Origin: Bacteroidota bacterium | GTDB taxonomy: Bacteria > Bacteroidota > Bacteroidia > Flavobacteriales > Weeksellaceae | DNA length: 64,000 nt | NCBI GenBank assembly: GCA_023386965.1 | Contig: JAEWIR010000039.1 | Coordinates: 14,264 to 78,263 of the forward strand | Direction: 5' to 3' | In this document: positions 51,754 through 59,703 of the stretch, piece after piece | Position numbering within the stretch: the first letter of the stretch is position 1 | Layout: each line of letters opens with the position of its first letter | Program-made: the position numbers and the translations under genes | Notes under the pieces: model-generated | Told to the model about the DNA's origin: nothing | Database searches by the model: none | What the model saw: the letters and a program-made list of their open reading frames with translations, nothing else

Positions 51754-53970
51754 ATGAAAATCTTTTATGTTCTTATATTCCTGTTTCTGATGCCGGGCGG
51801 TTCAGCAGCACAGAAATCTTCACTGGACGTTGTGAAAGGGGGAAAATCGGATTACGTAATACTCGTATCTTCAGAAGCTACAGAAAATGAAAAGAAAGCC
51901 GCAGAAATTCTGCAGCATTATTTCAGTAAAGTTACAGGCGCGGCACTTCCGGTTTCCAAAGATGCGGGAGACAGGCCAGCCATCAGTATTGGCAGGGCAG
52001 CTTATGTGCCTCAAGCTTTATCAAACGATTCATTTACCATTTCGGATATCGGCAAAGATATAATTTTGGCGGGAGATGGCCACCGAAGTATACTGTTTGC
52101 GGTTTATTATTTCATTGAAAACTATCTGACCTGCCGGAAGTGGGCACCGAACGAACCAGCGGAATGTCCGCAGATCCGTAATCTCCGTATCAGCCTGCCG
52201 ATAGCCGTTAGCCAATGTGCTTCATTTGCCTACCGCGAGGTATATTCAACAGCGGAAACGGATCAGGAATATATGGACTGGTATAAGCTTCAGAGCCTTG
52301 ATGACCACTGGGGTTTATGGGGTCATTCTTTTTCCGCGCTGGTTCCGGCCGAGAATTTTAGATCTAATCCCGAATATTTTGCTATATCAAAAGGAAAAAG
52401 GACTTCACAGCAGCTCTGCCTGTCTAACCCCAAAGTACTGGAACTTACCCTTCAGAAACTTGAAGTATTATTTGCGGATGACCCAAATAAGAAATTCTGG
52501 TCAGTGGGCCCGAACGATAACGGCAGTCATTGCGAATGCGACCGCTGCAGCGCAGTTAACTCTATTGAGGGCGGTCCGCAGGGTTCCCTGCTTAGGTTTG
52601 TAAATAAAGTTGCAGCCCGTTATCCGGAAAGAACGTTCACCACACTGGCTTATGGTGCTACAGCAAAGCCACCACTTCAGACCAAACCCGCCAATAATGT
52701 AATTATTCTGCTCAGCAACATTGAAATTTTCCGAAATAATCCGGTAGCTATCGAAAGATCTGCGGCAGGTTTCAGAAATAATCTTGAAGGCTGGCTGGCT
52801 AAAACCCCTAATGTGTTTGTTTGGGACTATTATACACAGTTCACCAATTACCTGGCGCCGTACCCCGATGTTTTGAATTCAGGCGGGAATTTGGATTATT
52901 ACAGTAAAAGAAGGGTTCAGGGTGTATTTGCTCAGTTGGGGGGCCAAAACTACGTTGATCAGGGTGAACTGAAAACTTATATTCTTGCCCGGAAACTGTG
53001 GAATGCTCAACTGAATGAAGAACGATTAACCGACGAATTTTTAAGCGGTTATTATGGCAAGGCGGCGCCCTTTGTAAAAGATTATATTCTACATTTAAAA
53101 TCAAACCTGGATCAGTCCGGACACAATCTTGATATTTATGGAAATCCGGTTAGTGAACATAATTCCTATCTCGCACCTGAAAAGCTAAAGGAATACTATA
53201 TTATACTGAAAGACGCCGGTAGAGCAGCCGGTACGGAAATAATTCGGAAGCGCCTCAGGAAATTAAGTCTTTCACTGGACTATACCGTTCTTCAGCAGGC
53301 GAAATTATTTGGCAAAGAAGCCCACGGAATATATACGGAAGGAAAATCCGGTGAATGGGTGGTGAGAGAAAGTCTGAAGAAGAAAATTCGGATGTTCGGA
53401 AAAAACTTGAAAACCTATGGTATAAGGGAACTCTCTGAAAACGGCCAAACTCCTGAGTGGTATCTAAAAGAATGGGCTGAAACAGTTAATAAAGAGTTGC
53501 CGTCCACGATCGCGACCGGTGCTGTGGTCCGCTTTGAAAAACCCTGGATTTCGGACTATCCTGCAAAAGGTTCAGCTACTTTAACCGATGGGATGTACGG
53601 AATGCGTGATTTCAATTTAAACTGGTTGCTCTTCGACAGTGGTAATACGATAACCATCGATTTGCTGAAAGAAACCGCCGTTTCAATCATTTCTTCTACT
53701 TTTCTGGAAGACCAGAGGCACTGGATTTTCATGCCGAAAACACTACGGGTCGCCGTCTCTGCAGACGGCTCGCTCTATAAAGAATTTCCGGCATATAATT
53801 ATGCGGCTTCTGAAAGCCCAGGCGCTTCAATACATCCGGTGAATATCACTGTTGATCAAAAAATAAGGTTTATCAGAGTATCCTTCGATACCTTAGAGCA
53901 TTTACCGGATTGGACGAGTCATCCTACCAAAAAACCTCTGGTTGGCATCGATGAGATTAGGGTGAATTAG
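51754..53970 (+). CDS. Exported DUF4838 protein, glycoside-hydrolase-like
   Basis: 738 residues with a signal peptide (FLMPGGSAAQ). Residues about 25-150 look like the small alpha/beta domain found before GH67/GH20-type barrels (ATENEKKAAEILQHYFSKVTG). The middle 350 residues are DUF4838, a barrel-like family, with the typical FWSVGPNDNGSHCECDRCSAV segment (three cysteines in C-E-C-D-R-C) and NVFVWDYYTQF. The C-terminal 150 residues resemble an F5/8-type carbohydrate-binding domain (LTDGMYG...LLFDSGNTITIDLLK). Catalytic residues cannot be named. Position beside the GT2/YaiO genes suggests it trims the exported glycan, as PgaB or AlgL do. A TACTTTTG -7-type box is at 51730-51737. Confidence 0.82.
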   Translation: MKIFYVLIFLFLMPGGSAAQKSSLDVVKGGKSDYVILVSSEATENEKKAAEILQHYFSKVTGAALPVSKDAGDRPAISIGRAAYVPQALSNDSFTISDIGKDIILAGDGHRSILFAVYYFIENYLTCRKWAPNEPAECPQIRNLRISLPIAVSQCASFAYREVYSTAETDQEYMDWYKLQSLDDHWGLWGHSFSALVPAENFRSNPEYFAISKGKRTSQQLCLSNPKVLELTLQKLEVLFADDPNKKFWSVGPNDNGSHCECDRCSAVNSIEGGPQGSLLRFVNKVAARYPERTFTTLAYGATAKPPLQTKPANNVIILLSNIEIFRNNPVAIERSAAGFRNNLEGWLAKTPNVFVWDYYTQFTNYLAPYPDVLNSGGNLDYYSKRRVQGVFAQLGGQNYVDQGELKTYILARKLWNAQLNEERLTDEFLSGYYGKAAPFVKDYILHLKSNLDQSGHNLDIYGNPVSEHNSYLAPEKLKEYYIILKDAGRAAGTEIIRKRLRKLSLSLDYTVLQQAKLFGKEAHGIYTEGKSGEWVVRESLKKKIRMFGKNLKTYGIRELSENGQTPEWYLKEWAETVNKELPSTIATGAVVRFEKPWISDYPAKGSATLTDGMYGMRDFNLNWLLFDSGNTITIDLLKETAVSIISSTFLEDQRHWIFMPKTLRVAVSADGSLYKEFPAYNYAASESPGASIHPVNITVDQKIRFIRVSFDTLEHLPDWTSHPTKKPLVGIDEIRVN

Positions 53971-54185
53971 CAAACTGTGTTTGCCCAGGTTCTTTATCTT
54001 CAGTATAGTGTATTGGCAGATGGAAGCGTTGGCAAAACTTATATGTAACAGTAACACAGGTACAAAAACAGCAGGCCTTGCACCAAACAGCGAAGCTTTA
54101 CGAAATTATCAGCTCTGGATGCAGAAATGTTATAAATGTTTCATCAAACAGTACCGTTTATCAGCATTAATTGTTAAATTTAACT

Positions 54186-56912
54186 ATGCAAAGCGGTAAT
54201 ATTGCTACTTCCACAAATATTTTATCCGGACGGCAACTTTCCGTAGCTGTAATACTGATTTTTTTGATGCTGTGGTCGCCGCTTCTTCAAGCTCAGTATG
54301 CCTCGGTAATTGAGAATATAACTGAGAATGAAGGTCTCCCCACCAATTACATCTTTAATATTACAGAAGATCACAACGGATTTCTATGGTTTGGAACAGA
54401 TAAGGGTCTGGTTAAATATTCCAACGGCAAATTCTTGATTTACGATGCAGAAAACGGCGGTTTGCCCGGCAATTACATTCATCATGTGGTCTCGGATCAG
54501 AAATCTGGATTGTTCGTCTGTGCAGCAGGTAAGGATCTGGTGTTTTTTAATACTGAAAAGAATAGGGTGACCCACCGCTATCGCAATCTGGGGAATAAGG
54601 GTGTGGTTTACGGACTTTTCCCTTCTGATGTGAATCCCGATTTCATCATATTCTGCAGCGAGAGTGAAGATTTTATTTATGCAGTCAACAGAAACGACCT
54701 GACTAAAATTTACAGGATTCGTCCTGCATCCGCTGCTCAAAAACAGGTTGTTAAAAAATACTTTACCCAAATAAACGGACAAAAAGTTTTAGTAGCTACC
54801 GACCGTTTCCGTACCAGAAAACCTGAGGTAATACAGAAGGGACTTACTTACCGTTTGCTTTTCGGAACAGGCATCATCCGTTCCATCAAGAATAAAGTTC
54901 TGGATAGTATAACTGAGAAAAACGGACTGGAAAGTCATATGTTAACGGATGTCCATCAGACTTCGGATGGTCATCTTTACTTTTCCACTCTGGGCGGTGG
55001 TTTTTCCTATATACGTAATGAAGGTCAGCGAAAAGCCTATCCCCTGGCTAACGGCAAAGTGAGGTCTGTGGTTTTCAGCAATAATAAGTATTATGTACTT
55101 TCAAGGGGTGAAGTGCTGGTTCTGGACGGAAAAAAAATTGAATCCAGGTTTGTGATTGGCAGAGACGCACTCACGCTTTTTGTGGAGGGTAATAGGTTGT
55201 ATGCCGGCACATTCAATGGGCTACAGGTTTATGTAATCAATAATGGAACATTTAAGCTAGAAAGAATTTTTCAGATTAAAGACGGGATTTCGAAGATCTT
55301 TAAAACGCAGGAAGGTAAGTTGGTATTTTCGACCTATGGCAACGGACTGTTTATAGAAAATGGCCGCGGCTTTAAAAATATCAGGCTGCCGGTTTTTAAC
55401 AATATTGAAAATGTTTTTGAAAGTTACGGCGGAAAATATTTTGCCACATCCTATGAGTCCGGATTTACTGAGTTAGACAGTACGCTTCGGACAGCGCGGA
55501 ACGTCAGCAGGAAAAATGGATTGCAGTCCAATAATATCAATTATATTTTCGGTGAGAAAGATACGTTGTGGGTAGGGTCGCCTTCCGGCCTGACGGCCAG
55601 GGTGAATAGCAGGCAGGTTTTAGATCTGGGCAGGAAACAGGGGTTTTCGGGAAGTTCGGTAAAAAGTATTTTCCGCTGCCGGCAAGGTCGTTTATGGATA
55701 GTGTCCAATACGGTAATAATGGAGAAGACGGCGCAGGGATTAAAGCCTTTTGGTTCCTTAGGCAGACATGGTGGCAGTAGTCCCTATATCAGTTTCGCGA
55801 AATATATTCCCGAAAAAGATGAACTTCTGCTCGCTACGAGGGTGAGGCTTTCTGTTTTTAAAATGCGCGATATGATTCCCAACAAAAAAGTACCGGCTCC
55901 ACATTTGGAACGCATTGACGCAGACGGAAGGATTATTGGTCAAGTTAACAGAGTAGAACTTGAACCCGACAATATGCGTACGGTTTTCAGTTTCCGCACC
56001 GTGGATAGAGATTTTCTGGATCAATCAGCGCTTTATTATAAACTTGGAGCGGGCGAATGGCTTCCCTTTACGGACGGTAATGTACTGGTGCTGACACACC
56101 TGAACGCCGGTCCACATCAGCTTCAGGTAAAAAGCCGGAACTGGGACGGTTATGAGGAAATGTACCCCGCTATGATCCAAATACATGTACAGCCACCGTT
56201 CTACCTAAAATGGTGGTTTATCCTGCTGATTGTAATTATACTGATTGGACTGAGCAGTTTTTTAGTTTATCAGTTTTACCGCACGAAATATGAACGTAAA
56301 CTCCATGAATCCAGGGTAAACGAAGAAATTGAGGAAGAGCGCCGGCGCATCAGCCGGGACCTTCATGACAATATCGGTGCGTACACAACCAGCCTGATCA
56401 TGCGCATTGAGAACCTGGAGCAAAAGCACGGAGACAAAGGCGGTGACCTAAAGGAAATCCGTGAGATTTCCTATCAGATAATGAGCTTGCTGCGCCAAAC
56501 CATCTGGGTACTGAAGATGCGCGAAACGACTGTTGAAAACTGCTATGAAGGCTTACTTAGCTACAGCACAAGATATTTTAAGACGGTACCTCATATTGAG
56601 CTCAATATTTCTGAAAATATCGCCGTGAACCGCAGCATGGAATCGTCCAGATCCATCAGTGTTTTTCGGATTGTGCAGGAAGCTCTGCATAATATAGTGA
56701 AACATTCGGCTGCAGACAGGGTAGACATTCATTTTGAATCAACCGATAAACTGTCGTTAACGGTGAAGGACAACGGAACAGGATTCAACGAAAGAGCACA
56801 GTCCAATGGTTTTGGTCTTAGCAATATGAAGGCCCGGGCCAACGAAATGGGTTTTGATCTAAAAGTGAAAACAGGGCCCGAAGGCACACAAATTACGATA
56901 GAAGAGCAATAA
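54186..56912 (+). CDS. Propeller-type sensor histidine kinase (HisKA_3)
   Basis: 908 residues from ATG 54186; the upstream TTG at 54171 is a poorer start. Signal/anchor near residues 20-40 ends at LLQAQ. A periplasmic sensor of two seven-bladed propellers follows (Reg_prop-like blades such as DHNGFLWFGTDKGLVKY, TLWVGSPSGL, GRLWIVSN), then a Y_Y_Y domain (about 590-670), one TM helix (WWFILLIVIILIGLSSFLVY near 690) and a cytosolic kinase of the NarX/DesK class: ERRRISRDLHDNIGAYTTSL with the phospho-His, and HATPase motifs DNGTGF and GFGLSNMKARA. Architecture matches SusR-like and polysaccharide sensors of Bacteroidota but lacks the fused AraC output. Its partner is the next gene. Confidence 0.9.
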   Translation: MQSGNIATSTNILSGRQLSVAVILIFLMLWSPLLQAQYASVIENITENEGLPTNYIFNITEDHNGFLWFGTDKGLVKYSNGKFLIYDAENGGLPGNYIHHVVSDQKSGLFVCAAGKDLVFFNTEKNRVTHRYRNLGNKGVVYGLFPSDVNPDFIIFCSESEDFIYAVNRNDLTKIYRIRPASAAQKQVVKKYFTQINGQKVLVATDRFRTRKPEVIQKGLTYRLLFGTGIIRSIKNKVLDSITEKNGLESHMLTDVHQTSDGHLYFSTLGGGFSYIRNEGQRKAYPLANGKVRSVVFSNNKYYVLSRGEVLVLDGKKIESRFVIGRDALTLFVEGNRLYAGTFNGLQVYVINNGTFKLERIFQIKDGISKIFKTQEGKLVFSTYGNGLFIENGRGFKNIRLPVFNNIENVFESYGGKYFATSYESGFTELDSTLRTARNVSRKNGLQSNNINYIFGEKDTLWVGSPSGLTARVNSRQVLDLGRKQGFSGSSVKSIFRCRQGRLWIVSNTVIMEKTAQGLKPFGSLGRHGGSSPYISFAKYIPEKDELLLATRVRLSVFKMRDMIPNKKVPAPHLERIDADGRIIGQVNRVELEPDNMRTVFSFRTVDRDFLDQSALYYKLGAGEWLPFTDGNVLVLTHLNAGPHQLQVKSRNWDGYEEMYPAMIQIHVQPPFYLKWWFILLIVIILIGLSSFLVYQFYRTKYERKLHESRVNEEIEEERRRISRDLHDNIGAYTTSLIMRIENLEQKHGDKGGDLKEIREISYQIMSLLRQTIWVLKMRETTVENCYEGLLSYSTRYFKTVPHIELNISENIAVNRSMESSRSISVFRIVQEALHNIVKHSAADRVDIHFESTDKLSLTVKDNGTGFNERAQSNGFGLSNMKARANEMGFDLKVKTGPEGTQITIEEQ

Positions 56913-56955
56913 AAATCGGGCACAAGCAGTATATTAGCAGTATAAAAACACAGAT

Positions 56956-57615
56956 ATGATAAAAGTTGCTATTGTTGACGATAATGCACTTAACCGAAAT
57001 ACCATCAGGGAAAAGATCACTAACAGTAATATTGTTATTGATTTTGAAGCCCGAAACGGCGACGACTTCTTTGGTCATCTGGAGCGCATACCATCATCAG
57101 ACTATCCCCAGGTGGTGCTGATGGACCTGGAAATGCCGGTGCTGGACGGCATTGCTGCCATCTCCAGTGCAGTGATCCGCTATCCCGGAATCAAGTTTAT
57201 CGTGCTCACTATCTTTGAAGATAATGAGAGGATTTTTGAGGCCATCAAGGCCGGTGCCAGCGGATATCTGCTAAAGGAAGATAAAGGGGTGAACATTATT
57301 GAAGCTATACGAAATGTGGTGGAATATGACGGAATCCCAATGAGTCCTGCCATTGCGCGGCGGGCTATGAAACTTTTAAGCGAGGGCACCCAGCCGGATC
57401 AGTCGCTGCAGTCACCAAAGGATTACCAACTTAGTGACCGGGAGACCGAGATTCTGACAGAAATTGTAAAAGGACTGTCGCCCGTGCAGATTGCCGAGAA
57501 ATTCTTCATCAGCCCCAACACAGTGCGGACCCATGTAAACAATATCTACAAAAAACTCCATTTGAATTCCAGAAGTCAGATTATTAATCTGGCTTATAAA
57601 AATAAATGGATTTAG
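56956..57615 (+). CDS. NarL/LuxR-type response regulator
   Basis: 219 residues. N-terminal receiver with VDDN at the start, phospho-Asp in VVLMDLEMPVLDG near residue 57, and Lys in LLKEDKG. C-terminal LuxR-type HTH: LSDRETEILTEIVKGLSPVQIAEKFFISPNTVRTHVNNIYKKL, DNA-binding helix around SPNTVRTHV. It lies 43 bases after the propeller kinase and is its evident partner. Targets unknown; the polysaccharide genes on either side are natural candidates. Confidence 0.93.
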   Translation: MIKVAIVDDNALNRNTIREKITNSNIVIDFEARNGDDFFGHLERIPSSDYPQVVLMDLEMPVLDGIAAISSAVIRYPGIKFIVLTIFEDNERIFEAIKAGASGYLLKEDKGVNIIEAIRNVVEYDGIPMSPAIARRAMKLLSEGTQPDQSLQSPKDYQLSDRETEILTEIVKGLSPVQIAEKFFISPNTVRTHVNNIYKKLHLNSRSQIINLAYKNKWI

Positions 57616-57659
57616 GTCGTTGGGGGATAATAAATAAAAAAATTACGTAATTATGCGTA

Positions 57660-57690
57660 TTGGATGAAATAAATGCAGGTGATACATTTG
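57660..57690 (+). promoter_or_regulatory. Orphan promoter between the regulator gene and galE
   Basis: TTG (57660-57662), 20-base spacer, TACATTTG (57683-57690): exact consensus. No reading frame follows before a strong terminator at 57756-57790. Confidence 0.65.
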
Positions 57691-57696
57691 TTTAAC

Positions 57697-57790
57697 CAAT
57701 CAGATAAATATACCCAATTGGGTGAGTAATTTTTTTTCAATTTTTTTATTTTTGGAGAAGTGTCCTGAATTTTTCGGGGCACTTCTTTTT
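57697..57790 (+). ncRNA. Candidate small RNA, about 95 nt
   Basis: A consensus promoter (57660-57690) and an intrinsic terminator (57756-57790) bracket a non-coding stretch that includes the 12-bp palindrome ACCCAATTGGGT (57712-57723) and a U-rich middle. This is the layout of a small regulatory RNA. Alternatively the terminator only ends the response-regulator transcript. Confidence 0.3.
57756..57790 (+). terminator. Terminator before galE
   Basis: The stem AGAAGTG/CACTTCT (57756-57762 with 57780-57786), extended by weaker inner pairs, is followed by Ts. A TATATTTG box for galE (57792-57799) starts directly after it. Confidence 0.75.
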
Positions 57791-57816
57791 GTATATTTGC
57801 CAAAAGCACAAATTTT

Positions 57817-58836
57817 ATGACCATTCTTGTAACAGGCGGCCTTGGCTATATCGGTTCGCATACCGTAGTAGAACTTTTGAACAGCAATTTTGAGGTCGTT
57901 ATTGTGGATGATTTGTCCAACTCAGAACGGTTTATCCTAAATAACATTGAGCAGATCAGCGGTAAGAAACCTGTTTTTTATCCTTTCGACCTGAAGAGAA
58001 AAGAACTGCTCGCACAGGTTTTTGAGGCACATGAGATCGCGGGCTGTATTAATTTCGCGGCGTATAAAGCAGTAGGTGAGAGTCAGGAAAAACCGCTGGA
58101 CTATTACGAGAATAACCTTTTTACATTAATCAATATCCTGCAGGAATTCAAAGTCCGCAATATCAGCAACTTCATCTTCAGTTCATCCTGTACTGTCTAT
58201 GGTCAGGCCGACGTGCAGCCTATCGACGAAAGCACACCGATGAAGACGCCGGAATCTTCGTATGGAAAAACCAAACAGATGGGCGAGGAAATCCTGAAAG
58301 ATTTTGCTGAAGCTCACAACCGAAAAGTATCGCTGCTCCGCTATTTCAATCCGATTGGTGCACACCCTTCCGGCCTTCTGGGTGAACTGCCGCTGGGCAT
58401 CCCGAACAACCTTGTACCTTACGTAACACAAACAGCCTCCGGCATCCGCGAAAAACTGAATATCTGGGGCAATGATTATCCCACCGAAGACGGCACTGCC
58501 ATCCGGGATTATATTTATGTGGTTGATCTGGCAAAGGCACATGTGAAAGCGTTACAGAAACTTATTTCTACCTCCGGGGAAAAGGTGATTGATATTTACA
58601 ATCTGGGTACAGGCACAGGTTCCTCGGTACTTGAAGTGGTGCAGGCCTTCGAACGTGCCAACAACGTAAAAGTGCCATACCAAATCTGTGACCGCCGTGC
58701 CGGCGACATCACCATCGCTTATGCCAATGCCAATAAAGCTGAGCGAGAGCTGGGCTGGAAAGCCGGGACGACACTAGAAGAAGCCCTGCACACCACCTGG
58801 CAGTGGCAGAAGTATCTGGAAGAGCGGGGAGCATAA
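57817..58836 (+). CDS. galE: UDP-glucose 4-epimerase
   Basis: 339 residues, standard for GalE, which interconverts UDP-glucose and UDP-galactose (and often the N-acetyl forms). Rossmann motif TGGLGYIGSHT, FAAYKAVGES, catalytic SSSCTVYG with Ser/Thr and the YGKTKQMGE Tyr-Lys pair, then RYFNPIGAHPSG and GTAIRDYIYVVDLA. NAD-dependent SDR extended family. A TATATTTG -7-type box lies 17 bases upstream of the ATG. It probably supplies sugar donors for surface glycans, in line with the block upstream. Confidence 0.96.
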   Translation: MTILVTGGLGYIGSHTVVELLNSNFEVVIVDDLSNSERFILNNIEQISGKKPVFYPFDLKRKELLAQVFEAHEIAGCINFAAYKAVGESQEKPLDYYENNLFTLINILQEFKVRNISNFIFSSSCTVYGQADVQPIDESTPMKTPESSYGKTKQMGEEILKDFAEAHNRKVSLLRYFNPIGAHPSGLLGELPLGIPNNLVPYVTQTASGIREKLNIWGNDYPTEDGTAIRDYIYVVDLAKAHVKALQKLISTSGEKVIDIYNLGTGTGSSVLEVVQAFERANNVKVPYQICDRRAGDITIAYANANKAERELGWKAGTTLEEALHTTWQWQKYLEERGA

Positions 58837-58902
58837 CGTTGGATAGCTACCAATACTTTAATCTTCGATGGCCTACGCTCTTTTTTTTTTATGGGCAATG
58901 CA

Positions 58903-58918
58903 GATTCCCGGGGCGTTT
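58903..58918. repeat. 16-bp direct repeat, left copy
   Basis: Identical to 59649-59664, which is one half of the hairpin terminator of the beta-oxidation operon. The two copies bracket the hicAB fusion, 746 bases apart. Confidence 0.8.
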
Positions 58919-58961
58919 CTAAACTATTTTACATGTTTAGATTAAGATTAAATGAGGTTTT

Positions 58962-59555
58962 TTAGGCAATCTCCAGCTGCATCAGTTCTTTCCCTAAATC
59001 TTTTACCCCGGTCAGTATTCTTTGGATTTGCTTTTCTGAAGGTGTTTTTTTACCGCTAACGTATTGCGATAGTAAAGTTTCATTCATGTTGATGCGTTTG
59101 CTCAGTGCTTTCGCATTGATTACCGAATAAAACTCAAAGAAACTTGGTAAATCCATTTTGGTTATAATATTGTCTGACGCTACCTTTCTTTTATCCGAAT
59201 GATCTAAATATAAATTGAGAGCGTCCAGAATATTGTTTTTTAATTCTTCCAGATCCTTTCCGGTACTGAATACGGGCGTGTTTTCATCCTCAGCAAATGC
59301 CGAAAAACCAGTGGATGTCTTTTCTACAATGAATTTATAATTTTTCATTATTAAATTTTTAATACCGTTTAAGCTGAGATAACCGCTATTAATTTTCGAT
59401 TCAAGTCCTTTTCCAATTTTCTGCGAGCCGTCTTTTGGAACTACAAATTCTTTTCCCGTGACCGGACTATACCAAATTTCATGACTTCCTTTTCCCTGTC
59501 TCACCAGATAGCAACCGGCTTTTAACAGTTTTCGGATCCATTTATTTGTTTTCAT
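58962..59555 (-). CDS. HicA-HicB toxin-antitoxin fusion protein
   Basis: 197 residues from ATG 59555 (a GTG one codon upstream is also open). Residues 1-68 are a HicA mRNA-interferase: KLLKAGCYLVRQGKGSHEIWYSP with the catalytic His of the GSH motif, then FVVPKDGSQKIGKGLESKI. From an internal Met at 59348 the sequence is a complete HicB: partial RNase-H-fold start (YKFIVEKTSTGFSAFAEDE) and a C-terminal helix-turn-helix (LSKRINMNETLLSQYVSGKKTPS). Normally these are two genes; here hicA has no stop and runs into hicB in frame. HicB could still be made alone from 59348. The fusion could be an inactivated locus or a self-inhibited protein. Confidence 0.87.
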   Translation of the reverse strand: MKTNKWIRKLLKAGCYLVRQGKGSHEIWYSPVTGKEFVVPKDGSQKIGKGLESKINSGYLSLNGIKNLIMKNYKFIVEKTSTGFSAFAEDENTPVFSTGKDLEELKNNILDALNLYLDHSDKRKVASDNIITKMDLPSFFEFYSVINAKALSKRINMNETLLSQYVSGKKTPSEKQIQRILTGVKDLGKELMQLEIA

Positions 59556-59638
59556 CACGTCGTGTTTAATACAAACGTATATAAACGTTTACTTTAGTTC
59601 AAAAAAAGAAGTAATTTATTGTTTACGTTAGGCTAACA

Positions 59639-59664
59639 AAACGCCCCGGATTCCCGGGGCGTTT
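59639..59664 (-). terminator. Terminator of the fatty-acid oxidation operon
   Basis: A perfect 11-bp stem (59639-59649 with 59654-59664) and an ATTC loop, with T-rich sequence following on the minus strand. Its half at 59649-59664 is duplicated at 58903-58918. Confidence 0.85.
59649..59664. repeat. 16-bp direct repeat, right copy
   Basis: The partner of 58903-58918. It forms part of the operon terminator hairpin. Confidence 0.8.
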
Positions 59665-59703
59665 AATATATAAAAAGTTGGCAATCTTACTCGCCTTCAC
59701 ATT

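Noticed and set aside
53981..54199. A 72-codon frame between DUF4838 and the propeller kinase
   Set aside because: No resemblance to a family, overlaps the kinase start, and its composition looks like spacer sequence.
58860..58900. T-run after galE as a terminator
   Set aside because: No stable stem precedes the Ts at about 58881-58890, so only a weak case exists.
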